Assembly (NCBI RefSeq): GCF_051020975.1
Contig: NW_027478168.1
Location: 6,572,001 to 6,636,000 of the forward strand
Source: Osmia lignaria lignaria
Taxonomy: Eukaryota; Arthropoda; Insecta; Hymenoptera; Megachilidae
DNA: 64,000 nt
Reading direction: 5' to 3'
Numbering within the stretch: position 1 is the stretch's first letter; each line of letters begins with the position of its first letter. The notes beneath the pieces were generated by a model, which worked only from the letters and a program-made list of their open reading frames with translations, ran no database searches and was not told the DNA's origin. Of the stretch, positions 37,919-51,028 are shown piece after piece. A program made the position numbers and the translations under genes.

Positions 37919-39528
37919 TTGCAGATTTATCTCAAGGAAAGGGGCCTGACGGACATATTTCTAGATATTTCTTCTTCTTGTTGTTCTTCTTCTGCACAGC
38001 TAAGCTGGAAGTGGCATTTGCAGCTCGCAATAGTGCAGAGTTATCTGAAAGAAAGGGGCCACGGTGTTTCTGTATCTCTATTATGTTGGTGCGGCTTCGG
38101 AACTTTTAAATATCTTGATATATCTCGAGAACTACGCATCTGATCAAAAAATATCATAGAACATAAAAAGTAGGAAACTTAATTCTCTACAAATAAGGTC
38201 TCTTAACATTTTGCCATAGCTCGCTTCGTTTCCGAGATATTTGCAGATTTATCTCAAGGGAAGGGGCCTGACGGACATATTTCGAGATATATCTTCTTCT
38301 TGTTGTTCTTCTTCTGCACAGCTAAGCTGGAAGTGGCATTTGCAGCTCGCAATAGTGCAGAGTTATCTCAAAGAAAGGGGCCACGGTGTTTCTGTATCTC
38401 TGTTATGTTGGTGCGGCTTCGGAACTTTTAAATATCTTGATATATCTCGAGAAGTACGCATCTGATCAAAAAATATCATAGAACATAGAAAGTAGGAAAC
38501 TTAATTCTCTACAAAAAAGGTCTCTTAACATTTTGCCATAGCTCGCTTCGTTTCCGAGATATTTGCAGATTTATCTCAAGGGAAGGGGCCTGACGGACAT
38601 ATTTCGAGATATTTCTTCTTCTTGTTGTTCTTCTTCTGCACAGCTAAGCTGGAAGTGGCATTTGCGGCTCGCACTAGTGCAGAGATATCTCAAAGAAAGG
38701 GGCCACGGTGTTTCTGTATCTCTATTATGTTGGTGCGGCTTCGGAACTTTTAAATATCTCGATATATCTCGAAAACTACGCTTCTGATCAAAAAATATCA
38801 TACAACATAAATTGTAGGAAACACAATTCTCTACAAAAAACGTCTCTTAACATTTTGCCATTGCTCGCTTCGTTTCCGAGATATTTGCAGATTTATCTCA
38901 AGGGAAGGGGCCTGACGGACATATTTCGAGATATTTCTTCTTCTTGTTGTTCTTCTTCTGCACAGCTAAGCTGGAAGTGGCATTTGCGGCTCGCACTAGT
39001 GCAGGGTGAACTCAAAGAAAGGGGCCACGGTGTTTCTGTATCTCTATTATGTTGGTGCGGCTTCGGAATTTTTAAATATCACGATATATCTCGAAAACTA
39101 CGCTTCTGATCAAAAAATATCATAGAACATAAATTGTAGGAAACACAATTCTCTACAAAAAACGTCTCTTAACATTTTGCCATAGCTCGCTTCGTTTCCG
39201 AGATATTTGCAGATTTATCTCAAGGGAAGGGGCCTGACGGACATATTTCGAGATATTTCTTCTTCTTGTTGTTCTTCTTCTGCACAGCTAAACTGGAAGT
39301 GGCGTTTCCAGCTCGCAATAGCGCAGAGTTATCTCAAAGAAAGGGGCCACGGTGTTTCTGTATCTCTATTATGTTGGTGCGGCGTCGGAACTTTTAAATA
39401 TCTTGATATATCTTGGGAACTACGCTTCTGATAAAAAAATATCATAGAACATAAAAAGTAGGAAACTTAATTCTCTACAAATAAAGTCTCTTAACATTTT
39501 GCCATAGCTCGCTTCGTTTCCGAGATAT
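37919..39528 (+). repeat. Transitional monomers m118-m122
   Basis: m118 starts as the tetramer would continue (tttctagatattt) but switches to a Q centre. m120 and m121 carry aacacaattc tails. m121 mixes gcagggtgaactc (m111-like) with atcacgatat (m112-like), so it looks like a two-monomer fusion. m122 is the F unit with a gggaac-type end, here tcttgggaac. Confidence 0.8.
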
Positions 39529-42425
39529 TGGCAGATTTATCTCAAGGGAAGGGGCCTGACGGACATATTTCGAGATATTTCTTCTTCTTGTTGTTCTTCT
39601 TCTGCACAGCTAAGCTGGAAGTGACATTTGCGGCTCGCACTAGTGCAGAGTTATCTCAAAGAAAGGGGCCACGGTGTTTCTGTATCTCTATTATGTTGGT
39701 GCGGCTTCGTAACTTTTAAATATCTTGATATATCTCGAGAACTACGCATCTGATCAAAAAATATCATACTACATAAAAAGTAGGAAACTTAATTCTCTAC
39801 AAGAAAGGTCTCTTAACATTTTGCCATAGCTCGCTTCGTTTTCGAGGTATTTGCAGATTTATCTCAAGAGAAGGGGCCTGACGGACATATTTCCAGATAT
39901 TTCTTCTTCTTGTTGTTCTTCTTCTGCACAGCTAAGCTGGAAGTGGCATTTGCAGCTCGCAATAGTGCAGAGTTATCTCAAAGAAAGGAGCCACGGTGTT
40001 TCTGTATCTCTATTATGTTGGTGCGGCTTCGGAACTTTTAAATATCTTGATATATCTCGAGAACTACGCATCTGATCAAAAAATATCATAGAACATAAAA
40101 AGTAGGAAACTTAATTCTCTACAAAAAAGGTCTCTTAACATTTTGCCATAGCTCGCTTCGTTTCCGAGATATTTGCAGATTTATCTCAAGGGAAGGGGCC
40201 TGACGGACATATTTCGAGATATTTCTTCTTCTTGTTGTTCTTCTTCTGCACAGCTAAGCTGGAAGTGGCATTTGCGGCTCGCACTAGTGCAGAGTTATCT
40301 CAAAGAAAGGGGCCACGGTGTTTCTGTATCTCTATTATGTTGGTGCGGCTTCGGAACTTTTAAATATCTTGATATATCTCGAGAACTACGCATCTGATCA
40401 AAAAATATCATAGAACATAAAAAGTAGGAAACTTAATTCTCTACAAAAAAGGTCTCTTAGCATTTTGCCATAGCTCGCTTCGTTTCCGAGATATTTGCAG
40501 ATTTATCTCAAGGGAAGGGGCCTGACGGACATATTTCGAGATATTTCTTCTTCTTGTTGTTCTTCTTCTGCACAGCTAAGCTGGAAGTGGCATTTGCGGC
40601 TCGCACTATTGCAGGGTTATCTCAAAGAAAGGGGCCACGGTGTTTCTGTATCTCTATTATGTTGGTGCGGCTTCGGAACTTTTAAATATCTTGATATATC
40701 TCGAGAACTACGCATCTGATCAAAAAATATCATAGAACATAAAACGTAGGAAACTTAATTCTCTACAAAAAAGGTCTCTTAACATTTTGCCATAGCTCGC
40801 TTCGTTTCCGAGATATTTGCAGATTTATCTCAAGAGAAGGGGCCTGACGGACATATTTCGAGATATTTCTTCTTCTTGTTGTTCTTCTTCTGCACAGCTA
40901 AGCTGGAAGTGGCATTTGCGGCTCGCACTAGTGCACAGTTATCTCAAAGAAAGGGGCCACGGTGTTTCTGTATCTCTAATATGTTGGTGCGGCTTCGGAA
41001 ATTTAAGTATCTCGATATATCTCGAAAACTACGCTTCTGATCAAAAAATATCATAGAACATAAATTGTAGGAAACATAATTCTCTACAAAAAACGTCTCT
41101 TAACATTTTGCCATAGCTCGCTTCGTTTCCGAGATATTTGCAGATATATCTCAAGGGCAGGGGCCTGACGGACATATTTCGAGATATTTCTTCTTCTTGT
41201 TGTTCTTCTTCTGCACAGCTAAGCTGGAAGTGGTATTTACAGCTCGCAATAGTGCAGAGTTATCTCAAAGAAAGGGGCCACGGTGTTTCTGTATCTCTAT
41301 TATGTTGGTGCGGCTTCGGAACTTTTAAATATCTTGATATATCTCGAGAACTACGCATCTGATCAAAAAATATCATAGAACATAAAAAGTAGGAAACTTA
41401 ATTCTCTACAAAAAAGGTCTCTTAACATTTTGCCATAGCTCGCTTCGTTTCCGAGATATTTGCAGATTTATCTCAAGGGAAGGGGCCTAACGGACATATT
41501 TCGAGATATTTCTTCTTCTTGTTGTTCTTCTTCTGCACAGCTAAACTGGAAGTGGCATTTCCAGCTCGCAATAGTGCAGAGTTATCTCAAAGAAAGGAGC
41601 CACGGTGTTTCTGTATCTCTATTATGTTGGTGCAGCTTCGGAACTTTTAAATATCTTGATATATCTCGAGAACTACGCATCTGATCAAAAAATATCATAG
41701 AACATAAAAAGTAGGAAACTTAATTCTCTACAACAAAGGTCTCTTAACATTGTGCCATAGCTCGCTTCGTTTCCGAGATATTTGCAGATTTATCTCGAGG
41801 GAAGGGGCCTGACGGACATATTTCGAGATATTTCTTCTTCTTGTTGTTCTTCTTCTGCACAGCTAAGCTGGAAGTGGCATTTGCGGCTCGCACTAGTGCA
41901 GAGTTATCTCAAAGAAAGGGGCCACGGTGTTTCTGGATCTCTATTATGTTGGTGCGGCTTCGGAACTTTTAAATATCTCGATATATCTCGAAAACTACGC
42001 TTCTGATCAAAAAATATCATAGAACAGAAATTGTAGGAAACATAATTCTCTACAAAAAAGGTCTCTTAACATTTTGCCATAGCTCGTTTGGTTTCCGAGA
42101 TATTTGCAGATATATCTCAAGGGAAGGGGCCTGACGGACATATTTCGAGATATTTCTTCTTCTTGTTGTTCTTCTTCTGCACATCTAAGCTGGAAGTGGC
42201 ATTTGCAGCTCGCAATAGTGCAGAGTTATCTCAAAGAAAGCGGCCACGGTGTTTCTGTACCTCTATTATGTTGGTGCAGCTTCGGAACTTTTAAATATCT
42301 TGATATATCTCGAGATCTACGCATCTGATCAAAAAATATCATAGAACATGAAAAGTAGGAAACTTAATTCTCTACAAAAAAGGTCTCTTAACATTTTGCC
42401 ATAGCTCGCTTCGTTTCCGAGATAT
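39529..42425 (+). repeat. 9-monomer HOR, copy a (m123-m131, 2897 bp)
   Basis: Order R-e, Q-e, R-e, R-e, R-k, Q-e, F-e, R-k, Q-d. Markers are ttggcag, cttcgtaac and atactacat (m123); ttttcgaggt and tttccagatat (m124); cttagcatttt with cactattgcag (m126); ctctaatatg (m127); gtggtatttacag (m128); and ctggatctc (m130). m130-m131 resemble m1 and m4 at the left edge of the window. Confidence 0.86.
40995..41010 (+). other. Single-base deletion in m127
   Basis: The sequence reads cttcggaaatttaag where the related m152 at about 49041 has cttcggaacttttaag. One base is lost and one is substituted. The phase changes by -1 from here on, which gives the 2897-bp rather than 2898-bp HOR period. Confidence 0.85.
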
Positions 42426-44035
42426 TGGCAGATTTATCTCAAGGGAAGGGGCCTGACGGACATATTTCGAGATATTTCTTCTTCTTGTTGTTCTTCTTCT
42501 GCACAGCTAAGCTGGAAGTGGCATTTGCGGCTCGCACTAGTGCAGAGTTATCTCAAAGAAAGGGGCCACGGTGTTTCTGTATCTCTATTATGTTGGTGCG
42601 GCTTCGTAACTTTTAAATATCTTGATATATCTCGAGAACTACGCATCTGATCAAAAAATATCATACTACATAAAAAGTAGGAAACTTAATTCTCTACAAG
42701 AAAGGTCTCTTAACATTTTGCCATAGCTCGCTTCGTTTTCGAGGTATTTGCAGATTTATCTCAAGAGAAGGGGCCTGACGGACATATTTCCAGATATTTC
42801 TTCTTCTTGTTGTTCTTCTTCTGCACAGCTAAGCTGGAAGTGGCATTTGCAGCTCGCAATAGTGCAGAGTTATCTCAAAGAAAGGAGCCACGGTGTTTCT
42901 GTATCTCTATTATGTTGGTGCGGCTTCGGAACTTTTAAATATCTTGATATATCTCGAGAACTACGCATCTGATCAAAAAATATCATAGAACATAAAAAGT
43001 AGGAAACTTAATTCTCTACAAAAAAGGTCTCTTAACATTTTGCCATAGCTCGCTTCGTTTCCGAGATATTTGCAGATTTATCTCAAGGGAAGGGGCCTGA
43101 CGGACATATTTCGAGATATTTCTTCTTCTTGTTGTTCTTCTTCTGCACAGCTAAGCTGGAAGTGGCATTTGCGGCTCGCACTAGTGCAGAGTTATCTCAA
43201 AGAAAGGGGCCACGGTGTTTCTGTATCTCTATTATGTTGGTGCGGCTTCGGAACTTTTAAATATCTTGATATATCTCGAGAACTACGCATCTGATCAAAA
43301 AATATCATAGAACATAAAAAGTAGGAAACTTAATTCTCTACAAAAAAGGTCTCTTAGCATTTTGCCATAGCTCGCTTCGTTTCCGAGATATTTGCAGATT
43401 TATCTCAAGGGAAGGGGCCTGACGGACATATTTCGAGATATTTCTTCTTCTTGTTGTTCTTCTTCTGCACAGCTAAGCTGGAAGTGGCATTTGCGGCTCG
43501 CACTATTGCAGAGTTATCTCAAAGAAAGGGGCCACGGTGTTTCTGTATCTCTATTATGTTGGTGCGGCTTCGGAACTTTTAAATATCTTGATATATCTCG
43601 AGAACTACGCATCTGATCAAAAAATATCATAGAACATAAAAAGTAGGAAACTTAATTCTCTACAAAAAAGGTCTCTTAACATTTTGCCATAGCTCGCTTC
43701 GTTTCCGAGATATTTGCAGATTTATCTCAAGGGCAGGGGCCTGACGGACATATTTCGAGACATTTCTTCTTCTTGTTGTTCTTCTTCTGCACAGCTAAGC
43801 TGGAAGTGGTATTTACAGCTCGCAATAGTGCAGAGTTATCTCAAAGAAAGGAGCCGCGGTGTTTCTGTATCTCTATTATGTTGGTGCGGCTTCGTAACTT
43901 TTAAATATCTAGATATATCTCGAAAACTACGCTTCTGATCAAAAAATATCATAGAACATAAATTGTAGGAAACATAATTCTCTACAAAAAAGGTCTCTTA
44001 ACATTTTGCCATAGCTCGCTTGGTTTCCGAGGTAT
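42426..44035 (+). repeat. 9-monomer HOR, copy b, five monomers (m132-m136)
   Basis: m132-m135 repeat m123-m126 at a shift of 2897 bp. The next unit, m136, has the gtggtatttacag marker of m128, so the counterpart of m127 is missing. m136 then switches to cttcgtaac and a k end, leaving the copy a order. Confidence 0.86.
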
Positions 44036-47000
44036 TTGCAGATATATCTCAGGGGCAGGGGCCTGACGGACATATTTCGAGATATTTCTTCTTCTTGTTG
44101 TTCTTCTTCTGCACAGCTAAGCTGGAAGTGGCATTTACAGCTCGCAATAGTGCAGAGTTATCTCAAAGAAAGGGGCCACGGTGTTTCTGTATCTCTATTA
44201 TGTTGGTGCGGCTTCGGAACTTTTAAATATCTTGATATATCTCGAGAACTACGCATCTGATCAAAAAATATCATAGAACATAAAAAGTAGGAAACTTAAT
44301 TCTCTACAAAAAAGGTCTCTTAACATTTTGCCATAGCTCGCTTCGTTTCCGAGATATTTGCAGATTTATCTCAAGGGAAGGGGCCTGACGGACATATTTC
44401 GAGATATTTCTTCTTCTTGTTGTTCTTCTTCTGCACAGCTAAGCTGGAAGTGGCATTTGCGGCTCGCACTAGTGCAGAGTTATCTCAAAGAAAGGGGCCA
44501 CGGTGTTTCTGTATCTCTATTATGTTGGTGCGGCTTCGGAACTTTTAAATATCTTGATATATCTCGAGAACTACGCATCTGATCAAAAAATATCATAGAA
44601 CATAAAAAGTAGGAAACTTAATTCTCTACAAAAAAGGTCTCTTAACATTTTGCCATAGCTCGCTTCGTTTCCGAGATATTTGCAGATTTATCTCAAGGGA
44701 AGGGGCCTGACGGACATATTTCGAGATATTTCTTCTTCTTGTTGTTCTTCTTCTGCACAGCTAAGCTGGAAGTGGCATTTGCGGCTCGCACTATTGCAGA
44801 GTTATCTCAAAGAAAGGGGCCACGGTGTTTCTGTATCTCTATTATGTTGGTGCGGCTTCGTAACTTTTAAATATCTCGATATATCTCGAAAACTACGCTT
44901 CTGATCAAAAAATATCATAGAACATAAATTGTAGGAAACATAATTCTCTACAAAAAACGTCTCTTAACATTTTGCCATAGCTCGCTTCGTTTCCGAGATA
45001 TTTGCAGATTCAGCTCAAAGGAACTGGCCTGACGGACATATTTCGAGATATTTCTTCTTCTTGTTGTTCTTCTTCTGCACAGCTAAGCTGGAAGTGGCAT
45101 TTGCGGCTCGCACTAGTGCAGAGTTATCTCAAAGAAAGGGGCCACGGTGTTTCTGTATCTCTATTATGTTGGTGCGGCTTCGGAACTTTTAAATATCTTG
45201 ATATATCTCGAGAACTACGCATCTGATCAAAAAATATCATAGAACATAAAAAGTAGGAAACTTAATTCTCTACAAAAAAGGTCTCTTAACATTTTGCCAT
45301 AGCTCGCTTCGTTTCCGAGATATTTGCAGATTTATCTCAAGGGAAGGGGCCTGACGGACATATTTCGAGATATTTCTTCTTCTTGTTGTTCTTCTTCTGC
45401 ACAGCTAAGCTGGAAGTGGCATTTGCGGCTCGCAGTAGTGCAGAGTTATCTCAAAGAAAGGGGCCACGGTGTTTCTGTATCTGTATTATGTTGGTGTGGC
45501 TTCGGAACTTTTAAATATCTTGATATATCTCGAGAACTACGCATCTGATCAAAAAATATCATAGAACATGAAAAGTAGGAAACTTAATTCTCTACAAAAA
45601 AGGTCTCTTAACATTTTGCCATAGCTCGCTTCGTTTCCGAGATATTTGCAGATTCATCTCAAGGGAAGTGGCCTGACGGACATATTTCGAGATATTTCTT
45701 CTTCTTGTTGTTCTTCTTCTGCACAGCTAAGCTGGAAGTGGCATTTGCAGCTCGCAATAGTGCAGAGTTATCCCAAAGAAAGGGGCCACGGTGTTTCTGT
45801 ATCTCTATTATGTTGGTGCGGCTTCGGAACTTTTAAATATCTTGATATATCTCGAGAACTACGCATCTGATCAAAAAATATCATACTACATAAAAAGTAG
45901 GAAACTTAATTCTCTACAAGAAAGGTCTCTAAACATTTTGCCATAGCTCGCTTCGTTTCCGAGATATTTGCAGATTTATCTCAAGGGAAGGCTCCTGACG
46001 GACATATTTCGAGATATTTCTTCTTCTTGTTGTTCTTCTTCTGCACAGCTAAGCTGGAAGTGGCATTTGCGGCTCGCACTAGTGCAGAGTTATCTCAAAG
46101 AAAGGGGCCACGGTGTTTCTGTATCTCTATTATGTTGGTGCGGCTTCGGAACTTTTAAATATCTTGATATATCTCGAGAACTACGCATCTGATCAAAAAA
46201 TATCATAGAACATGAAAAGTAGGAAACTTAATTCTCTACAAAAAAGGTCTCTTAACATTTTGCCATAGCTCTCTTCGTTTCCGAGATATTTGCAGATTTA
46301 TCTCAAGGGAAGGGGCCTGACGGACATATTTCGAGATATTTCTTCTTCTTGTTGTTCTTCTTCTGCACAGCTAAGCTCGAAGTGGCATTTGCAGCTCGCA
46401 ATAGTGCAGAGTTATCTCAAAGAAAGAGGCCACGGTGTTTCTGTACCTCTATTATGTTGGTGCAGCTTCGGAAATTTTAAATATCTTGATATATCTCGAG
46501 AACTACGCATCTGATCAAAAAATATCATCGAACATAAAAAGTAGGAAACTTAATTCTCTACAAAAAAGGTCTCTTAACATTTTGCCATAGCTCGCTTCGT
46601 TTCCGAGATATTTGCAGATTCAGCTCAAAGGAACTGGCCTGACGGACATATTTCGAGATATTTCTTCTTCTTGTTGTTCTTCCTCTGCACAGCTAAGCTG
46701 GAAGTGGCATTTGCAGCTCGCAATAGTGCAGAGTTATCTTAAAGAAAGGGGCCACGGTGTTTCTGTATCTCTATTATGTTGGTACGGCTTCGGAACTTTT
46801 AAATATGTTGATATATCTCGAGAACTACGCATCTGATCAAAAAATGTCATAGAACATAAAAAGTAGGAAACTTAATTCTCTACAAAAAAGGTCTCTGAAC
46901 ATTTTGCCATAGCTCGCTTCGTTTCCGAGATATTTGCATATTTATCTCAAGGGAAGGGGCCTGACGGACATATTTCGAGATATTTCTTCTTCTTGTTGTT

Positions 47001-49829
47001 CTTCTTCTGCACAGCTAAGCTGGAAGTGGCATTTGCGTCTCGCACTAGTGCAGAGTTATCTCAAAGAAAGGGGCCACCGTGTTTCTGTATCTCTATTATG
47101 TTGGTGCGGCTTCGGAACTTTTAAATATCTCGATATATCTCGACAACTACGCTTCTGATCAAAAAATATCATCGAACATAAAAAGTAGGAAACTTAATTC
47201 TCTACAAAAAAGGTCTCTTAACATTTTGCCATAGCTCGCTTCGTTTCCGAGATATTTGCAGATTTATCTCAAGGGAAGTGGCCTGACGGACATATTTCGA
47301 GATATTTCTTCTTCTTGTTGTTCTTCTTCTACACAGCTAAGCTGGAAGTGGCATTTGCGGCTCGCACTATTGCAGAGTTATCTCAAAGAAAGGGGCCACG
47401 GTGTTTCTGTATCTCTATTATGTTGGTGCGGCTTCGTAACTTTTAAATATCTCGATATATCTCCAAAACTACGCTTCTGATCAAAAAATATCATAGAACA
47501 TAAATTGTAGGAAACAAAGTTCTCCACAAAAAAGGTCTCTTAACATTTTGCCATAGCTCGCTTGGTTTCCGAGATATTAGCAGATATATCTCAAGGGCAG
47601 GGGCCTGACGGACATATTTCGAGATATTTCTTCTTCTTGTTGTTCTTCTTCTGCACAGCTAAGCTGGAAGTGGCATTTGCAGGTCGCAATAGTGCAGAGT
47701 TATCTCAAAGAAAGGGGCCACGGTGTTTCTGTATCTATTATGTTGGTGCGGCTTCGGAACTTTTAAATATCTTGATATATCTCGAGAACTACGCGTCTGA
47801 TCAAAAAATATCATAGAACATAAAAAGTAGGAAACATAATTCTCTACAAAAAAGCTCTCTTAACATTTTGCCATAGCTCGCTTCGTTTCCGAGATATTTG
47901 CAGATTCAGCTCAAAGGAACTGGCCTGACGGACATATTTCGAGATATTTCTTCTTCTTGTTGTTCTTCCTCTGCACAGCTAAGCTGGAAGTGGCATTTGC
48001 AGCTCGCAATAGTGCAGAGTTATCTCAAAGAAAGGGGCCACGGTGTTTCTGTATCTCTATTATGTTGGTGCGGCTTCGGAACTTTTAAATATCTTGATAT
48101 ATCTCGAGAACTACGCATCTGATCAAAAAATATCATAGAACATAAAAAGTAGGAAACTTAATTCTCTACAAAAAAGGTCTCTTAACATTTTGCCATAGCT
48201 CGCTTCGTTTCCGAGATATTTGCAGATTTATCTCAAGGGAAGGGGCCTGACGGACATATTTCGAAATATTTCTTCTTCTTGTTGTTCTTCTTCTGCACAG
48301 CTAAGCTGGAAGTGGCATTTGCGGCTCGCACTATTGCAGAGTTATCTCAAAGAAAGGGGCCACGGTGTTTCTGTATCTCTATTATGTTGGTGCGGCTTCG
48401 TAACTTTTAAATATCTCGATATATCTCGAAAACTACGCTTCTGATCAAAAAATATCATAGAACATAAATTGTAGGAAACATAATTCTCTACAAAAAAGGT
48501 CTCTTAACATTTTGCCATAGCTCGCTTGGTTTCCGAGATATTTGCAGATATATCTCAAGGGCAGGGGCCTGACGGACATATTTCGAGATATTTCTTCTTC
48601 TTGTTGTTCTTCTTCTGCACAGCTAAGCTGGAAGTGGCATTTACAGCTCGCAATAGTGCAGAGTTATCTCAAAGAAAGGGGCCACGGTGTTTCTGTAGCT
48701 CTATTATGTTGGTGCGGTTTCGGAACTTTTAAATATCTTGATATATCTCGAGAACTACGCATCTGATCAAAAAATATCATAGAACATAAAAAGTAGGAAA
48801 CTTAATTCTCTACAAAAAAGGTCTCTTAACATTTTGCCATAGCTCGCTTCGTTTCCGAGATATTTGCAGATTTATCTCAAGGGAAGGGGCCTGACGGACA
48901 TATTTCGAGAAGTTTCTTCTTCTTGTTGTTCTTCTTCTGCACAGCTAAGCTGGAAGTGGCATTTGCGGCTCGCACTAGTGCACAGTTATCTCAAAGAAAG
49001 GGGCCACGGTGTTTCTGTATCTCTAATATGTTGGTGCGGCTTCGGAACTTTTAAGTATCTCGATATATCTCGAAAACTACGCTTCTGATCAAAAAATATC
49101 ATAGAACATAAATTGTAGGAAACATAATTCTCTACAAAAAACGTCTCTTAACATTTTGCCATAGCTCGCTTCGTTTCCGAGATATTTGCAGATTCAGCTC
49201 AAAGGAACTGGCCTGACGGACATATTTCGAGATATTTCTTCTTCTTGTTGTTCTTCTTCTGCACAGCTAAGCTGGAAGTGGCATTTGCGGCTCGCACTAG
49301 TGCAGAGTTATCTCAAAGAAAGGGGCCACGGTGTTTCTGTATCTCTATTATGTTGGTGCGGCTTCGGAACTTTTAAATATCTTGATATATCTCGAGAACT
49401 ACGCATCTGATCAAAAAATATCATAGAACATGAAAAGTAGGAAACTTAATTCTCTACAAAAAAGGTTTCTTAACATTTTGCCATAGCTCTCTTCGTTTCC
49501 GAGATATTTGCAGATTTATCTCAAGGGAAGGGGCCTGACGGACATATTTCGAGATATTTCTTCTTCTTGTTGTTCTTCTTCTGCACAGCTAAGCTCGAAG
49601 TGGCATTTGCAGCTCGCAATAGTGCAGAGTTATCTCAAAGAAAGAGGCCACGGTGTTTCTGTACCTCTATTATGTTGGTGCAGCTTCGGAACTTTTAAAT
49701 ATCTTGATATATCTCGAGAACTACGCATCTGATCAAAAAATATCATCGAACATAAAAAGTAGGAAACTTAATTCTCTACAAAAAAGGTCTCTTAACATTT
49801 TGCCATAGCTCGCTTCGTTTCCGAGATAT
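44036..49829 (+). repeat. Mosaic region with the cagattcagctc subfamily (m137-m154)
   Basis: 18 monomers without one fixed order and with no F-class unit. New variants appear: cagattcagctcaaag with gaactggcc from 45002, gggcagggg after ttggtttcc, and aagctcgaag. Pairs recur, such as a k-end unit with cactattgcag and cttcgtaac followed by a ttggtttcc/gggcagggg unit (m147-m148, m150-m151). m143-m145 and m153-m155 form a 3218-bp spaced duplication. Confidence 0.8.
47728..47745 (+). other. Two-base deletion in m148
   Basis: The sequence reads ctgtatctattatg where other units have ctgtatctctattatg, so one CT is lost. The change is private to this monomer in the window and shifts the phase by -2. 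Confidence 0.88.
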
Positions 49830-51028
49830 TTGCAGATTCAGCTCAAAGGAACTGGCCTGACGGACATATTTCGAGATATTTCTTCTTCTTGTTGTTCTTC
49901 CTCTGCACGGCTAAGCTGGAAGTGGCATTTGCAGCTCGCAATAGTGCAGAGTTATCTTAAAGAAAGGGGCCACGGTGTTTCTGTATCTCTATTATGTTGG
50001 TACGGCTTCGGAACTTTTAAATATCTTGATATATCTCGAGAACTACGCATCTGATCAAAAAATGTCATAGAACATAAAAAGTAGGAAACTTAATTCTCTA
50101 CAAAAAAGGTCTCTTAACATTTTGCCATAGCTCGCTTCGTTTCCGAGATATTTGCAGATTTATCTCAAGGGAAGGGGCCTGTCGGACATATTTCGAGATA
50201 TTTCTTCTTCTTGTTGTTCTTCTTCTGCACAGCTAAACTGGAAGTGGCATTTCCAGCTCGCAATAGTGCAGAGTCATCTCAAAGAAAGGGGCCACGGTGT
50301 TTCTGTATCTCTATTATGTTGGTGCGGCTTCGGAACTTTTAAATATCTTGATATATCTCGAGAACTACGCATCTGATCAAAAAATGTCATAGAACGTAAA
50401 AAGTAGGAAACTTACTTCTCTACAAAAAAGGTCTCTTAGCATTTTGCCATAGCTCTCTTCGTTTCCGAGATATTTCCAGATTTATCTCAAGGGAAGGGGC
50501 CTGACGGACATATTTCGAGATATTTCTTCTTCTTGTTGTTCTTCTTCTGCTCAGCTAAGCTGGAAGTGGCATTTGCAGCTCGCAATAGTGCAGAGTTATC
50601 TCAAAGAAAGGGGCCACGGTGTTTCTGTATCTCTATTATGTTGGTGCGGCATCGGAACTTTTAAATATCTTGATATATCTCGAGACCTGCGCATCTGATC
50701 AAAAAATATCGCAGAACATAAAAAGTAGGAAACTTAATTCTCTACAAAAAAGGTCTCTTAACATTTTGCCATAGCTCGCTTCGTTTCCGAGATATTTGCA
50801 GATTTATCTCAAGGGAAGGGGCCTGATGGACATATTTCGAGATATTTCTTCTTCTTGTTGTTCTTCTTCTGCACAGCTAAGCTGGAAGTGGCATTTGCGG
50901 CTCGCACTAGTGCAGAGTTAGCTCAAAGAAAGGGGCCACGGTGTTTCTGTATCTCTATTATGTTGGTGCGGCTTCGGAACTTTTAAATATCTTGATATAT
51001 CTCGAGAACTACGCATCTGATCAAAAAA
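49741..51028 (+). repeat. Identical tetramer HOR, copy a (1288 bp)
   Basis: It covers m155-m158 with the rare markers cctctgcacgg, gttatcttaaag, aaaatgtcat, cctgtcgg, gagtcatctc, aacgtaaaaag, atttccag, tctgctcag, gcggcatcgg, gagacctgcg, atatcgcag and cctgatgg. Every one recurs 1288 bp later, and I saw no difference on reading the two copies side by side. Edges are set by atcatcgaac at both starts. Confidence 0.93.

Noticed and set aside
38708..39109. A 133-codon open frame crossing from one monomer into the next.
   Set aside because: It begins at GTG and arises because point changes remove the usual stops between two monomers. It consists wholly of satellite sequence and has no counterpart elsewhere.
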